Notes: generated from the sequence alone by a model not told the origin. 64,000 nucleotides of DNA from Poecilobothrus nobilitatus (GCA_947095535.1 OX352772.1:95833207-95897206), one strand, 5' to 3'; shown: positions 22,653 through 35,762, numbered from the stretch's first letter. Made by a program: numbers and translations.

Positions 22653-22740
22653 ATTGGTGTCAGAAGTGGGATTTTAAATTGGACTTAAAAGTATTGCTAA
22701 GTTAAATTGTTAAAAGGAAAAAAATAAAATAATTGGCAGA

Positions 22741-23150
22741 ATGGTTAATAAGAAGTTGGAAGAATTAAATGCAGCGTAAATAAAAGAGGAATTACTAAAA
22801 CGCAATTTTTCCATAGTTGAACAGAAAGCATGTTTGTTGAACAGATTAAGAAAATCGCTAGAAGAAGACATAGAAGACGTAGACTGGAAGAAGTAGTTTT
22901 TGAAACGAATGATGAAGCATCAAGTGGTACGAATGATATGTTAAAATCATTGATGGAATCAATAAAAATCATGTCAATAAATATGGAAAGCAATATAACA
23001 ACACTTCAAAATAATATGACAACAATTGAAAATAATATAACAACAATGAAATTTGAACTAGAAGACAGAAAGGCAATGGTGAAGGTGAAGTTGATTCAAA
23101 TTCATCAGAAAGTAATAAATATTGTGGAAAGGTTGATAATAAAGACGAAG
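22741..23150 (+). pseudogene. Element-B gag N-terminus with SAP-like motif (copy 2)
   Basis: The ATG at 22,741 opens MVNKKLEELNAA, then a TAA, then IKEELLKRNFSIVEQKACL and LNRLRKSLEED. This is the two-helix SAP pattern, better kept than in copy 1. The coiled-coil region follows. At 23,150 the text jumps into the middle of the mdg1-like pol, the junction of tandem duplication B. Confidence 0.6.
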
Positions 23151-23552
23151 ATAGAAATTGTTTACTCTCAGCATTTCATTCTCCAAATGAAAAATACTCT
23201 GAAATTTTTCACAAATATCTAAAATTGTCGTTTTTGCTTTTGTATCCAAGTTATCCATATTTATCTGTTTTTTTACTTTTTCAATTCACTCCTTAGAAGT
23301 ATTAATATTTTCAAAAGATAATATTTGATAATCTTTTAAAGGTTGACCTTATATTTCAGTTGTTTTTATAGTTAGCCGTGTATCCACTAGCGGTGTATAG
23401 TTAGCGGTGTACTACACTAGGTTCAAGGCCTTTACATGTTTTATCACTTTTGCCCGAATAATTGTATTTGCTATAAAAACATCTTTTACCATCTCTTTGC
23501 CTATTATTATGATGTCTTCTTTAAGTTTTATATCAATATTTATAATTATTAT

Positions 23553-23948
23553 TTATAGTTTCTGATCGATATTTATTTTTATAGTTTCTGATCGAGTTTG
23601 TTCCGTGATGTTTGATAATGTCATGGTATTTATACTTATCGATAACACTATATCTTCATCTTGATTAGATATAGTCAATGTGCATGTTTCATAATCTATT
23701 TTGCATCTGTTATTAAACAGAAAATCTCTACCTAAAATACCGTTTGTGGTTAAGTTTATTTCTTCATCAATTACATGAAATTTATGTTCAATTATGTAAT
23801 CTTCAATATTTAGTTCTAAATTTGTTACACCCTTTGTCATAAAATTTTTGTCTGTGATGCCATTTATTTGGCACACTTCATTTTCTGATATTTTTTTTTT
23901 TATGGCATTGTTTTTAATTATAGATACATCTGCTCGTGTATCTATCAA
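23553..23948 (-). pseudogene. mdg1-like protease (duplicate)
   Basis: Identical at protein level to 19,644-20,039, including the Asp-Thr-Arg active-site lesion. The shared lesion shows that the copy postdates inactivation. Confidence 0.75.
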
Positions 23949-24048
23949 TAGAGTAAGATATTCATCATTTTTTTGTTCTAAGTTTTATTAAATTTGTTAG
24001 TGGGAAGCTTTTGCCGCTATTAATATTTATTATGTTTTTCTGTTGAAT

Positions 24049-24896
24049 TGTTGGTATGCACCTCTCTGTATGTTGTTTATATGCCCCAGATTTCTTCGGG
24101 CGGGGCCGATGAAGTTTCCCTGACGTTTCGGTTGAGTGTTGTTAAATCTATTGTTATTGTAGTTTTCATTGTTGCGATAGCTATTATTATTATAATTATA
24201 CCTAGTATCATAGGTATTACTTCTATTTCTATTGTAGTTGTTTCTACCTCTAAAGTTGTTTCATCTAACATACATTATGATATTTGATCTAACTTTTGCA
24301 TCCATTTCTGATGCTAGTTGTATAGCTTCAGTAAAATTTGTTGGTCTTGCTGCTAGTATCACGGATCTGTATTTATCATTCAGTCCATTCTTAAATGTGT
24401 TCAAACCTAGTTGGTCATTTAAATTTATTATTATTCTTCTTGCTCAGTAATCTGCAATTGATTTAATTTCGCAATCAGAGTTTCTATTTTTGTGGCAAAT
24501 TCATTTACCCTTTTATTGCCTTGCCTATTTTATGCTTGTTAACTCGGTCTGAATCTTATCCGGATTTTTATGTGACCTAAAATTATTTGATAATACTGTT
24601 TTAAATTTTTCTAATGTGGTTATTTGTTCTTCAGTTATCAATCTATTCTTAACCTTATCTGCTAGTTTTGTTGTTAGTATAAATTTGATTAATTTTGTTT
24701 CTTCGGCTGCATCCTTTAAAGTTTCAGCATAAAAATCTATTAAACGTAGGAAATTTACTACATCTTTGATGTTTCCTTCAAATTGTGGGTTTACTTTTAT
24801 TGCTGTTGTTAGTTCAAAATTTGCAATTGTGTCTTCTTCGTTTGTTTTGACTTTTAGCAATTTTCTTATTTGTGAGGTAATTTCTTCTAATTTCAA
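24049..24896 (-). pseudogene. mdg1-like gag (duplicate)
   Basis: Same open 123-codon core and same downstream breaks as 20,140-20,987. Product of duplication B. Confidence 0.7.
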
Positions 24897-25440
24897 CCTT
24901 AACTCAAGTTGTAGCTCTGCACTTGTGTTCAGATTATAAAATTTCCAAACTGCTTCGATCTTTCTATTTTTTCTTCAATGTATTGTTGGGAATAAGTTCT
25001 GTTTGGATTCTTTTTTAAATTTTTCAGCAGTTCTTTCAATGATTCTATTCCGCCAAAGTCCATTCAAATTGGTAACAGAAAATATACAAAAAAAAATTTT
25101 ATATATTTATTTTTTTTATTTTTTTTTTTATTTAATAATTTCAAATTTTAGTTTAGAATAATTTTTGTCTTTTAATACCATAATTTTTTTATTTTACTTT
25201 TTTTTTTTTTATATTTTAATTTTGTAATTTTAATTCTTGATATATATATATATTTCAGCAGGTTCTCTTTTATCTCTTCTTGTTGTTTGCTTATCTGTTG
25301 TTGTATTTGTTGAATATGTTCTGTTAAATGGTCGAACCTTTGATGAAATTCTTTTTCGCTTGTTATTTCCATCTATGAACTTTTCGAAATGCGTTTGGTC
25401 CTGTTGTGAACGTGTCTTATTGTTCACTGCACATTATTCC

Positions 25441-26307
25441 AACTTTTGGTCTTAATCTGATATAACATTCTCTAATAAGTAACACTTTCAGATCAAATAG
25501 GTAATGAGCATACTTAGATGCTCATCAAATAAATGATGCAAAAAGTTTCTTCTCTTATTTTAACGGAAAGAAGAAACTTCCTATCAGGTGGCAAAGTTAA
25601 TTGCCGATCTTTCTCAATTTTTATGAAATATGAAATTATACTCTCTTCAATATGAAATTATACTCTCTTGCAAAAAGGTCTGCAAGATTGTATACTTTGT
25701 ATTATACAACAAATTAACAAACCAACATCTAAATACCTGAAATTAAGAAATCATATATCTTGCAAAAAGGACTGCAGGAATATATGTTTAATAAAATAAA
25801 GCATCAGTTGTTTGTTCTATTGAGTCGTAATTAACTCTGACTTTATTTAAAAAAATCAGCTCTTATATACTAATTTGGATTCTATTAAATCCATACAAAA
25901 TTATCAAAGTCAATAAATTATATTAATTTATTGCTTTGTTACTTAGAATTTTATTTGGGACAAAAATGCAATACAATATATATTGACTTAGTACCGTTCT
26001 ACAATATTATTTCCACATGTGACAATTAACCAAAATATTATCAAAATATATTTGCATACAAATATGAATCATTGACATTAAACAAATGAAGATGTAAGTT
26101 GATCTTCTTCTTTACTAAATATTTGTATGTAAATAAATGTACTTGATATCTTACTATACAAACTAAACAGATGTTTGCATTTGAAAGTGTGACCACCACA
26201 AAATGTTTGGTCAGCAATTTTGTATTATTTAAATAATAGAATTATTTTGGTAATGTTGAATTTACAGTTATGGAAATAAAATTATGAACATTTCAAGATA
26301 TACTACA
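25441..26307 (-). repeat. mdg1-like LTR (duplicate)
   Basis: Copy of 21,532-22,404 lacking its first bases (TGTAGT deleted at 25,440/25,441). It is followed by the element-B LTR right half (26,308-26,555) and primer site. Confidence 0.85.
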
Positions 26308-26555
26308 TTTGTATTAAATTATCTAGAGAAATGTAAAGTAACATATAATGTTCTAGAATTAGAAGAAATTTTGTATAAATATCGCCAATTTCTGTAAATA
26401 GTATGGAGTTCTAAGTTAGATGTGATAGAGTTAAGATCGAATAAACGAAAAAATAACGTAAACTTAAAGTGTTATTATTTATTTAACACTTATAACGTAA
26501 ACCTAAGTGTTATTAGGAAACAGGTAAATAATATCGAACAGACAAATACGCAACA
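26308..26555 (+). repeat. Right part of element-B 5' LTR (copy 3)
   Basis: Nearly identical to 22,405-22,652. It ends in CGCAACA before the primer site. Confidence 0.8.
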
Positions 26556-26643
26556 ATTGGTGTCAGAAGTGGGATTTTAAATTGGACTTAAAAGTATTGC
26601 TAAGTTAAATTGTTAAAAGGAAAAAAATAAAATAATTGGCAGA

Positions 26644-27990
26644 ATGGTTAATAAGAAGTTGGAAGAATTAAATGCAGCGTAAATAAAAGAGGAATTACTA
26701 AAACGCAATTTTTCCATAGTTGAACAGAAAGCATGTTTGTTGAACAGATTAAGAAAATCGCTAGAAGAAGACATAGAAGACGTAGACTGGAAGAAGTAGT
26801 TTTTGAAACGAATGATGAAGCATCAAGTGGTACGAATGATATGTTAAAATCATTGATGGAATCAATAAAAATCATGTCAATAAATATGGAAAGCAATATA
26901 ACAACACTTCAAAATAATATGACAACAATTGAAAATAATATAACAACAATGAAATTTGAACTAGAAGACAGAAAGGCAATGGTGAAGGTGAAGTTGATTC
27001 AAATTCATCAGAAAGTAATAAATATTGTGGAAAGGTTGATAATAAAGACGAAGCTGAAGATGATGACGAAGAAATAACAGAAGATGATAATGAAGAAAGT
27101 AGAAAAGAAATAAGTAATAAAATACACAATAATGTAGTATATAAAGTGACTTCAAATGACAAAATAGAGGATACAGAAGACGGCAAGGATGAAAACAAAG
27201 AAGTGAAGTTACCACAGAAATCAACAACTATGCTGAAGAGATAAGAGAAACTTCGAAGATATAGAACACAACACAAATGATAACACTTGAGATGATACTT
27301 CAAAAACAAATAATGTTCAAGAGGTTGAAATAAAATTGGCTGAATAAACTGCCGATAAATCTGAAAAAGAAAAATCAAGAGAAACTTCTGAAAATGATAA
27401 ACAATCTGAAAACAAATTCCATCAACTTTATTATAATGTAAAAAGTGAACTGATGCTGAGCCTATGGAAACGGAAGATGCTGATCCCCATCCTTTCGAAA
27501 AGACATTGAAGAGTCGCAAGATGGTGATAAAAATGAATTCAATTTCAATCAAGCAGACAACCCAAGTCAGTCGGATTTACGGGAATTGATTATGAAATTG
27601 TTGAAACGCAAAGTAAAAATGATCAAGAAGAAGCGCAAAGAAAAATGTTTAGTTAATAGCCGATAACGACGAGCAGCTAACTGGTGCAAAAGAAGAACAA
27701 GGTATATTAGCCAAATAGAACGCAGAAAATATGCTGCAAAAAAACAGGCGATAATAAGGATATAATAATCCTCAGGATAAGGATTTGCTATTGCAACCAC
27801 AAATGGCTCAAGATGGAAATGTTGGAACTGAGATTACAAATAAAATTTTAGATGATATCTTAAACATTCAAGATACATCGTCCGTTTTGAAAACAATTAT
27901 TTCAATGGTTGTTTGTACAGGTCAAACACCTTCTAATATTTGTTTTTGGAAAAAATTGTCAGCTACCAGGGCATCTAAAATTTGAAACGC
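26644..27990 (+). pseudogene. Element-B gag (copy 3, longest)
   Basis: SAP-like N-terminus (with the same TAA as copy 2), coiled-coil, acidic stretch, then a basic region near 27,590-27,660 (KLLKRKVKMIKKKRKEK-like) missing from copies 1 and 2. Last comes a conserved end with DDILNIQDTSSVLKTIISMVV before the fusion to integrase. Several stops. It gives the best view of the full gag layout of element B. Confidence 0.6.
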
Positions 27991-28289
27991 CACCGCTAGC
28001 TCCAGCAACAAGTTTAAAATACGCCGAAGAACTTCACTGGCGGTTGGTAAACGTACACGAAATTGCCAGAAGGAAATTGAAAATAATGAGTGATCGTATG
28101 AAAGCACAGTACGATGTTATGACGAACTCATCAGGATTTCAAGACAACGTTTGGGTTTGGTTCTACAATGCCAAAAGACGAAAAGGTCGAAGTCCTAAAC
28201 TAGATTACCACTGGGAAGGCTCTTACAAAGTAGTTAGTAGAATCAACGACGTATTTAAGATAGTTCACTTGTTGGAACTTGTTGGATAG
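27909..28289 (+). pseudogene. Element-B gag/integrase C-terminus fusion (copy 3)
   Basis: Same 126-codon frame as at 4470 and 8075. The deletion that removed protease to integrase core is at the same base in all three copies, so it predates their duplication. Two 224-bp units follow (28,075-28,525). Confidence 0.75.
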
Positions 28290-28586
28290 ATTGACTACCT
28301 ACTTCGGAGAACATCGATAGTATGAAAACACAATACGATTTTATGGCAAACTCATCAGGATTTCAAGACAACGTTTTGGTTTGGTTGTACAATGCCAAAA
28401 GACGAAAAGGTCGAAGTCCTAAACTAGATTAGCATTGGGAAGGCCCTTACAAAGTAGTTGGTAGAATCAACGACGTATTTAAGATAGTTCACTTGTTGGA
28501 ACTTGTTGGATAGATTAACTACCTACTTCGGAGAACAAGATCAAGGTTCACCTACTTCGGGAAGAACAGTCTTAAGAAGTGGATAA

Positions 28587-30538
28587 TGTTGTAAATAGAA
28601 CAATCTGGAAGAGTAGTAAATAGAACAATCTGGAATAATCTAGAACATAGTAGGAATAATCCAGAACTATATAGAAATATAAGTGAAATAAATAATATTA
28701 GCTGTTGTAAATAGAACAATCTGGAAAAGGAATGATCTAGAACATAGTAGGAATAATCTAGAATTATATAGAAATATAAGTGAAATAAAAGCTTGAAGAA
28801 TAATAATAACATTAACATAACATTAACATTAACATTAACATTAACATTAACATTAACATTAACATTAACATTAACATTAACATTAACATTAACATTAACA
28901 TTAACATTAACATTAACATTAACATTAACATTAACATTAACATTAACATTAACATTAACATTAACATTAACATTAACATTAACATTAACATTAACATTAA
29001 CATTAACATTAACATTAACATTAACATTAACATTAACATTAACATTAACATTAACATTAACATTAACATTAACATTAACATTAACATTAACATTAACATT
29101 AACATTAACATTAACATTAACATTAACATTAACATTAACATTAACATTAACATTAACATTAACATTAACATTAACATTAACATTAACATTAACATTAACA
29201 TTAACATTAACATTAACATTAACATTAACATTAACATTAACATTAACATTAACATTAACATTAACATTAACATTAACATTAACATTAACATTAACATTAA
29301 CATTAACATTAACATTAACATTAACATTAACATTAACATTAACATTAACATTAACATTAACATTAACATTAACATTAACATTAACATTAACATTAACATT
29401 AACATTAACATTAACATTAACATTAACATTAACATTAACATTAACATTAACATTAACATTAACATTAACATTAACATTAACATTAACATTAACATTAACA
29501 TTAACATTAACATTAACATTAACATTAACATTAACATTAACATTAACATTAACATTAACATTAACATTAACATTAACATTAACATTAACATTAACATTAA
29601 CATTAACATTAACATTAACATTAACATTAACATTAACATTAACATTAACATTAACATTAACATTAACATTAACATTAACATTAACATTAACATTAACATT
29701 AACATTAACATTAACATTAACATTAACATTAACATTAACATTAACATTAACATTAACATTAACATTAACATTAACATTAACATTAACATTAACATTAACA
29801 TTAACATTAACATTAACATTAACATTAACATTAACATTAACATTAACATTAACATTAACATTAACATTAACATTAACATTAACATTAACATTAACATTAA
29901 CATTAACATTAACATTAACATTAACATTAACATTAACATTAACATTAACATTAACATTAACATTAACATTAACATTAACATTAACATTAACATTAACATT
30001 AACATTAACATTAACATTAACATTAACATTAACATTAACATTAACATTAACATTAACATTAACATTAACATTAACATTAACATTAACATTAACATTAACA
30101 TTAACATTAACATTAACATTAACATTAACATTAACATTAACATTAACATTAACATTAACATTAACATTAACATTAACATTAACATTAACATTAACATTAA
30201 CATTAACATTAACATTAACATTAACATTAACATTAACATTAACATTAACATTAACATTAACATTAACATTAACATTAACATTAACATTAACATTAACATT
30301 AACATAACATAATATTAACATAACATAATATTTGTATTAGAATCTAGAAATGTAAAGTAACATGTAATGTTTTAGAATATAAGAAATTTTGTATAAATAT
30401 CGCCAATTTCTGTAAATAGAGAAGAGTTATGATGTTAGATGTGATAGAGTTAAGATCGAATAAACGAAAAGATAACGTAAACTTAAAGTGTTATTATTTA
30501 TTAGAAAACAGATAAATAATTGTGAACTGACAAACACC
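28587..30538 (+). repeat. Element-B 3' LTR expanded by a hexamer array
   Basis: Starts TGTTGTAAATAG and ends CAAACACC like other element-B LTRs. It is 1952 bp instead of about 480, because the short TTAACA run inside the LTR has expanded to about 1.5 kb. TATA and AATAAA motifs downstream of the array are kept (about 30,392 and 30,459). Confidence 0.85.
28810..30305. repeat. (TTAACA)n hexamer array, about 249 units
   Basis: Perfect hexamer repeats with no visible variant unit over about 1.48 kb, flanked by the AACATTAACATAACATT seed found in all element-B LTRs. Reading frames here (VN, TL or ML repeats) are artefacts. Confidence 0.95.
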
Positions 30539-31205
30539 TAAGATAATCGATGATTCCACATTTGAATTCAAAAATTCCAATTACATATACTAAATACTTT
30601 TACCATATTATCTTTACATATCTTTTAATTTCATAATAATCATCACTTTGACCAAAACACATAAAAATTTTGATTTTAATCTTTTAATTTTCATTTTATA
30701 AAGATTTAATCTATTTTCAAGTTCAACATTTCTATCGTCAAATTTGAATACAAAATTATGATTTTGTTCGATTTTCAGACACTTTTGTTATAAATAAAAA
30801 TTTATATTTAAATCTAATATACAAAACGGGATCACAGTTTTTCGTTAAGAAAGAGATCTTGAATGAAAAAAATCAGTTGTCTCCACCACAGGATCGACCG
30901 CTAAACTATTATACGAAAAGTATTCTTTTTATTTAATAATATATGTATGTACATTCATAGATCCATTTACATATCGTTTCACTATTTCCGTAGTCGGACA
31001 TGTTAAAAAATACTAGTTTTGAGATAATCACAAATGAAGAAATAGCTCAAATATGTAGTTCCCTAGCGTAACAAGACTTTCAAGATTTTATTTCCAACGA
31101 TGATAATTAAAAGGTATTTATGGTTGTTTGAAAAAGTCGCTATTGCAAAAATGTAATAACTTGATTTGTTGAGGTTAAAATGTCAGATAACCTAGTATGG
31201 AAATC
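30539..31205. repeat. Element-B flank, third copy, no gene
   Basis: The first 430 bp match 5615 onwards. From about 30,980 it diverges into sequence shared only with 33,473-33,697. No coding frame. Confidence 0.55.
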
Positions 31206-31605
31206 TCAAAAAGCAGAAAGTTTACAAGAAAATTTAAAGTGACCGTAAAATAACACAATAAAACATACTGAAATGTGCTTTATATTATTTTTTAATTTTT
31301 GACCAATAAGTTTTTTATTAATTTTTTTTAATTCTTCGCCTAGATCATCAATTTCTTCACCTTCATTATTTGCTCCACTATTTATATTTTCATAAAATGC
31401 ATGGTGACATTGAGGAATTAAATTTGCTGTACACAGAGACATCAGGTCTTTCTTTTTTTGATCGGATATTAGTGGTGGGGTAGCATATGCAGCCTTCAAT
31501 TCCAATTGTTGTGCAACTCTTTGTTTTCTTTTAATATTGACTTTACCTGCAACATTTTTTACAGTTAAAAATTAAATAATTTTTTAACTTCTTTTCACAT
31601 AGTTA
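31206..31605 (-). pseudogene. Duplicated last exon of the transposase-like gene
   Basis: Identical to 33,698-34,094: the 99-codon end with KKKDLMSLCTANLIPQCHH and the acceptor-side intron. It is cut at 31,605, where the text turns directly into the second hexamer array. An orphan exon made by duplication C. Confidence 0.8.
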
Positions 31606-32797
31606 ATGTTAACATTAACATTAACATTAACATTAACATTAACATTAACATTAACATTAACATTAACATTAACATTAACATTAACATTAACATTAACATT
31701 AACATTAACATTAACATTAACATTAACATTAACATTAACATTAACATTAACATTAACATTAACATTAACATTAACATTAACATTAACATTAACATTAACA
31801 TTAACATTAACATTAACATTAACATTAACATTAACATTAACATTAACATTAACATTAACATTAACATTAACATTAACATTAACATTAACATTAACATTAA
31901 CATTAACATTAACATTAACATTAACATTAACATTAACATTAACATTAACATTAACATTAACATTAACATTAACATTAACATTAACATTAACATTAACATT
32001 AACATTAACATTAACATTAACATTAACATTAACATTAACATTAACATTAACATTAACATTAACATTAACATTAACATTAACATTAACATTAACATTAACA
32101 TTAACATTAACATTAACATTAACATTAACATTAACATTAACATTAACATTAACATTAACATTAACATTAACATTAACATTAACATTAACATTAACATTAA
32201 CATTAACATTAACATTAACATTAACATTAACATTAACATTAACATTAACATTAACATTAACATTAACATTAACATTAACATTAACATTAACATTAACATT
32301 AACATTAACATTAACATTAACATTAACATTAACATTAACATTAACATTAACATTAACATTAACATTAACATTAACATTAACATTAACATTAACATTAACA
32401 TTAACATTAACATTAACATTAACATTAACATTAACATTAACATTAACATTAACATTAACATTAACATTAACATTAACATTAACATTAACATTAACATTAA
32501 CATTAACATTAACATTAACATTAACATTAACATTAACATTAACATTAACATTAACATTAACATTAACATTAACATTAACATTAACATTAACATTAACATT
32601 AACATTAACATTAACATTAACATTAACATTAACATTAACATTAACATTAACATTAACATTAACATTAACATTAACATTAACATTAACATTAACATTAACA
32701 TTAACATTAACATTAACATTAACATTAACATTAACATTAACATTAACATTAACATTAACATTAACATTAACATTAACATTAACATTAACATTAACAT
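31606..32797. repeat. (TTAACA)n hexamer array, about 199 units
   Basis: Second perfect hexamer array. Its right flank is a copy of the right flank of the first array. Its left flank is the truncated exon at 31,605. Confidence 0.95.
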
Positions 32798-33697
32798 AAC
32801 ATAATATTAACATAACATAATATTTGTATTAGAATCTAGAAATGTAAAGTAACATGTAATGTTTTAGAATATAAGAAATTTTGTATAAATATCGCCAATT
32901 TCTGTAAATAGAGAAGAGTTATGATGTTAGATGTGATAGAGTTAAGATCGAATAAACGAAAAGATAACGTAAACTTAAAGTGTTATTATTTATTAGAAAA
33001 CAGATAAATAATTGTGAACTGACAAACACCTAAGATAATCGATGATTCCACATTTGAATTCAAAAATTCCAATTACATATACTAAATACTTTTACCATAT
33101 TATCTTTACATATCTTTTAATTTCATAATAATCATCACTTTGACCAAAACACATAAAAATTTTGATTTTAATCTTTTAATTTTCATTTTATAAAGATTTA
33201 ATCTATTTTCAAGTTCAACATTTCTATCGTCAAATTTGAATACAAAATTATGATTTTGTTCGATTTTCAGACACTTTTGTTATAAATAAAAATTTATATT
33301 TAAATCTAATATACAAAACGGGATCACAGTTTTTCGTTAAGAAAGAGATCTTGAATGAAAAAAATCAGTTGTCTCCACCACAGGATCGACCGCTAAACTA
33401 TTATACGAAAAGTATTCTTTTTATTTAATAATATATGTATGTACATTCATAGATCCATTTACATATCGTTTCACTATTTCCGTAGTCGGACATGTTAAAA
33501 AATACTAGTTTTGAGATAATCACAAATGAAGAAATAGCTCAAATATGTAGTTCCCTAGCGTAACAAGACTTTCAAGATTTTATTTCCAACGATGATAATT
33601 AAAAGGTATTTATGGTTGTTTGAAAAAGTCGCTATTGCAAAAATGTAATAACTTGATTTGTTGAGGTTAAAATGTCAGATAACCTAGTATGGAAATC

Positions 33698-35562
33698 TCA
33701 AAAAGCAGAAAGTTTACAAGAAAATTTAAAGTGACCGTAAAATAACACAATAAAACATACTGAAATGTGCTTTATATTATTTTTTAATTTTTGACCAATA
33801 AGTTTTTTATTAATTTTTTTTAATTCTTCGCCTAGATCATCAATTTCTTCACCTTCATTATTTGCTCCACTATTTATATTTTCATAAAATGCATGGTGAC
33901 ATTGAGGAATTAAATTTGCTGTACACAGAGACATCAGGTCTTTCTTTTTTTGATCGGATATTAGTGGTGGGGTAGCATATGCAGCCTTCAATTCCAATTG
34001 TTGTGCAACTCTTTGTTTTCTTTTAATATTGACTTTACCTGCAACATTTTTTACAGTTAAAAATTAAATAATTTTTTAACTTCTTTTCACATAGTTTTCA
34101 ATATTTAATTAAAACCTAAACAAATTTTAAAAATTAATTATTTAATTTTATACTTTAAATGAAAAGTTCAACTACCTGTATAATAATCATTCAAAAATGA
34201 AGTCTTGTACTCAAATTCGAATGGGTTTTCCTTGGTCACTCGAATTGATTTGATATCTGTCCAAATTACCTTTTTACTATCTTCATCTACTGAAAAATTT
34301 TTACCAAAACATACTGATAAATTTTCCCAGTTGTAAAATTGCTCAGTACTAATTTCAAATACTGTATACTGTATGAGCAGGATTGGTCCGCATTTCAATA
34401 ATCTTTTCTTCTGTCTTTCAATTATTGAATGAATATTATCTGCATCATTTTGTGTGTGCTCTACTATTAAAAAATGTGGGTGACAATATCTATAAGCAGA
34501 GTGTGTACAGCATACAAATACATACTAACAATTAACTTATTCTTAATTTGCCCTCCATAATTGTCCGAATAATAAATTATTTCCGATTTGTTTCCAATAT
34601 TTTTTAAAAAATAGTATACACATGTGCCTATTTCATTAGCTCCTCTTTTAACGATTCCTTCGTGCCATGAATGACATGTTCCTTGTTTTTTTAAGATATC
34701 ACTAATTGTAAAATTTATGAATTTCAGTTTTGATTTATAATAAAATGTTGAAATTTCCCCCAATGGTAAAGGTACAACCGCTTGTAAATCATAATCAAAT
34801 ATAGAAATTTTACCATTAGAATCTTTTGCAATGTTAATATCTCTTGTCTTCATACTTCTGGATGCAGTTTTCTCTTTTATATGTGTTTCATAACTTTGTT
34901 GAAGAACATATTTTTGCTCTGGAGATAAAAAGATGCACATTTAGCGCATTGGTCCTTTTTCGGTTTATGGAACGCTATATTGAATTCTGTATTGAAAATA
35001 TGGGCGTACATTGAACATATTTAGCTGGCCCTATATTCAGATCTCTACAGTATTCAACATATAGCCTGTACATCCCTGAAATTGAAAGAGATCTTTCCAA
35101 ATATTCCTGCTTACTATTGGCTCTACAGTAGTGTGATTCCACACGTGGAAATTGATTTATGTGATTTCTTATTGACTGTTTAGCTAATAATGGCAAAGTT
35201 TTGTGCAAAGCATTATAACCACCTCTTAAATCAGTTTTTAACAACATACCTTCAAAATTCATTTTATTTTTAACAGTTTCTAAAGCTGTGTTCGATAGGG
35301 CAAGATTATTTTTGAGAAATATCTTGCACACCAGCACTTTTTTTCCCATTTATATACAAGTAATATGCGAAATTAAGTTTTCGGTTTGTTTCTCCACGAT
35401 ATTTTCGTGGTATGGTTACTTGCATGCATCTTGCCAAAAAGTCACGTTGACGTGTTAGATCACCGAGTTTGTAATAATTTTCAAATGTTGACCGTCGTTC
35501 TGCCTCAGTAAATTTAGTTGTACATTTTTGTCTGCATTTATTACCACAACTAATTTTTATTT
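33698..35562 (-). pseudogene. Transposase-like gene of a multicopy insect family
   Basis: Exons and fragments in minus-strand order: KFTEAERRSTFENYYKLGD (35.5 kb); RVESHYCRANSKQEYLERSL (35.1 kb); DLQAVVPLPLGEISTFYYKSKL, CHSWHEG and IIYYSDNYGGQIKN (34.6-34.8 kb); EHTQNDADNIHSIIE (34.4 kb); and KKKDLMSLCTANLIPQ (33.9 kb). I recognise these as the ordered motifs of a large uncharacterised insect family (ESHYCR.xx.YLE; YSDxxxxQN; GHTQxExDSxH; DLxxLCxxxxIP). The acidic residues look like an RNase H-fold transposase, but that is inference. A 137-bp intron with GT-AG ends (34,175-34,039) is visible. Frameshifts near 35,340, 34,940 and 34,460 break the gene, and its 5' end runs into the assembly gap. 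Confidence 0.65.
34039..34175 (-). other. Predicted intron of the transposase-like gene
   Basis: On the minus strand the donor is ACAG/GTAGTT and the acceptor TTGCAG/GTAAAG. Removing it joins the NDYYTG codons in frame to the KVNIKRKQRV segment and the last exon, in the order expected for the family. Confidence 0.65.
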
Positions 35563-35762
35563 NNNNNNNNNNNNNNNNNNNNNNNNNNNNNNNNNNNNNN
35601 NNNNNNNNNNNNNNNNNNNNNNNNNNNNNNNNNNNNNNNNNNNNNNNNNNNNNNNNNNNNNNNNNNNNNNNNNNNNNNNNNNNNNNNNNNNNNNNNNNNN
35701 NNNNNNNNNNNNNNNNNNNNNNNNNNNNNNNNNNNNNNNNNNNNNNNNNNNNNNNNNNNNNN
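35563..35762. other. Assembly gap (200 N)
   Basis: Exactly 200 N, so the true length is probably unknown. It separates the transposase-like gene from the start of the Polinton polymerase and hides the left Polinton end. Confidence 0.95.

Larger units (their letters stand above)
19242..27052. repeat. Tandem segmental duplication B (about 3.9 kb)
   Basis: 19,242-23,150 recurs as 23,151-27,052 in the same orientation. The period is 3909 bp through protease and gag, with a few small indels later. The unit starts inside mdg1-like pol and ends inside element-B gag, so it crosses an element boundary and is not a transposition product. Copies are nearly identical. Confidence 0.9.
28810..34094. repeat. 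Tandem segmental duplication C (about 2.5 kb)
   Basis: Array plus about 1.3 kb of downstream DNA (30,306-31,605) recurs as array plus 32,798-34,094. The downstream copies look identical. The junction is an exon sequence fused to the array. Confidence 0.85.

Noticed and set aside
26872..27552. 226-codon minus-strand frame rich in Leu/Ser/Phe
   Set aside because: Antisense of element-B gag; the sense strand carries the gag-like text.
10864..32797. Satellite arrays as telomeric repeats
   Set aside because: Units are ACATA and TTAACA, not TTAGG or known variants, and they are interstitial within retroelement sequence.
28552..32813. Very long open frames of VN, TL or ML dipeptides
   Set aside because: They are translations of the perfect TTAACA array in all frames; nothing supports a protein.
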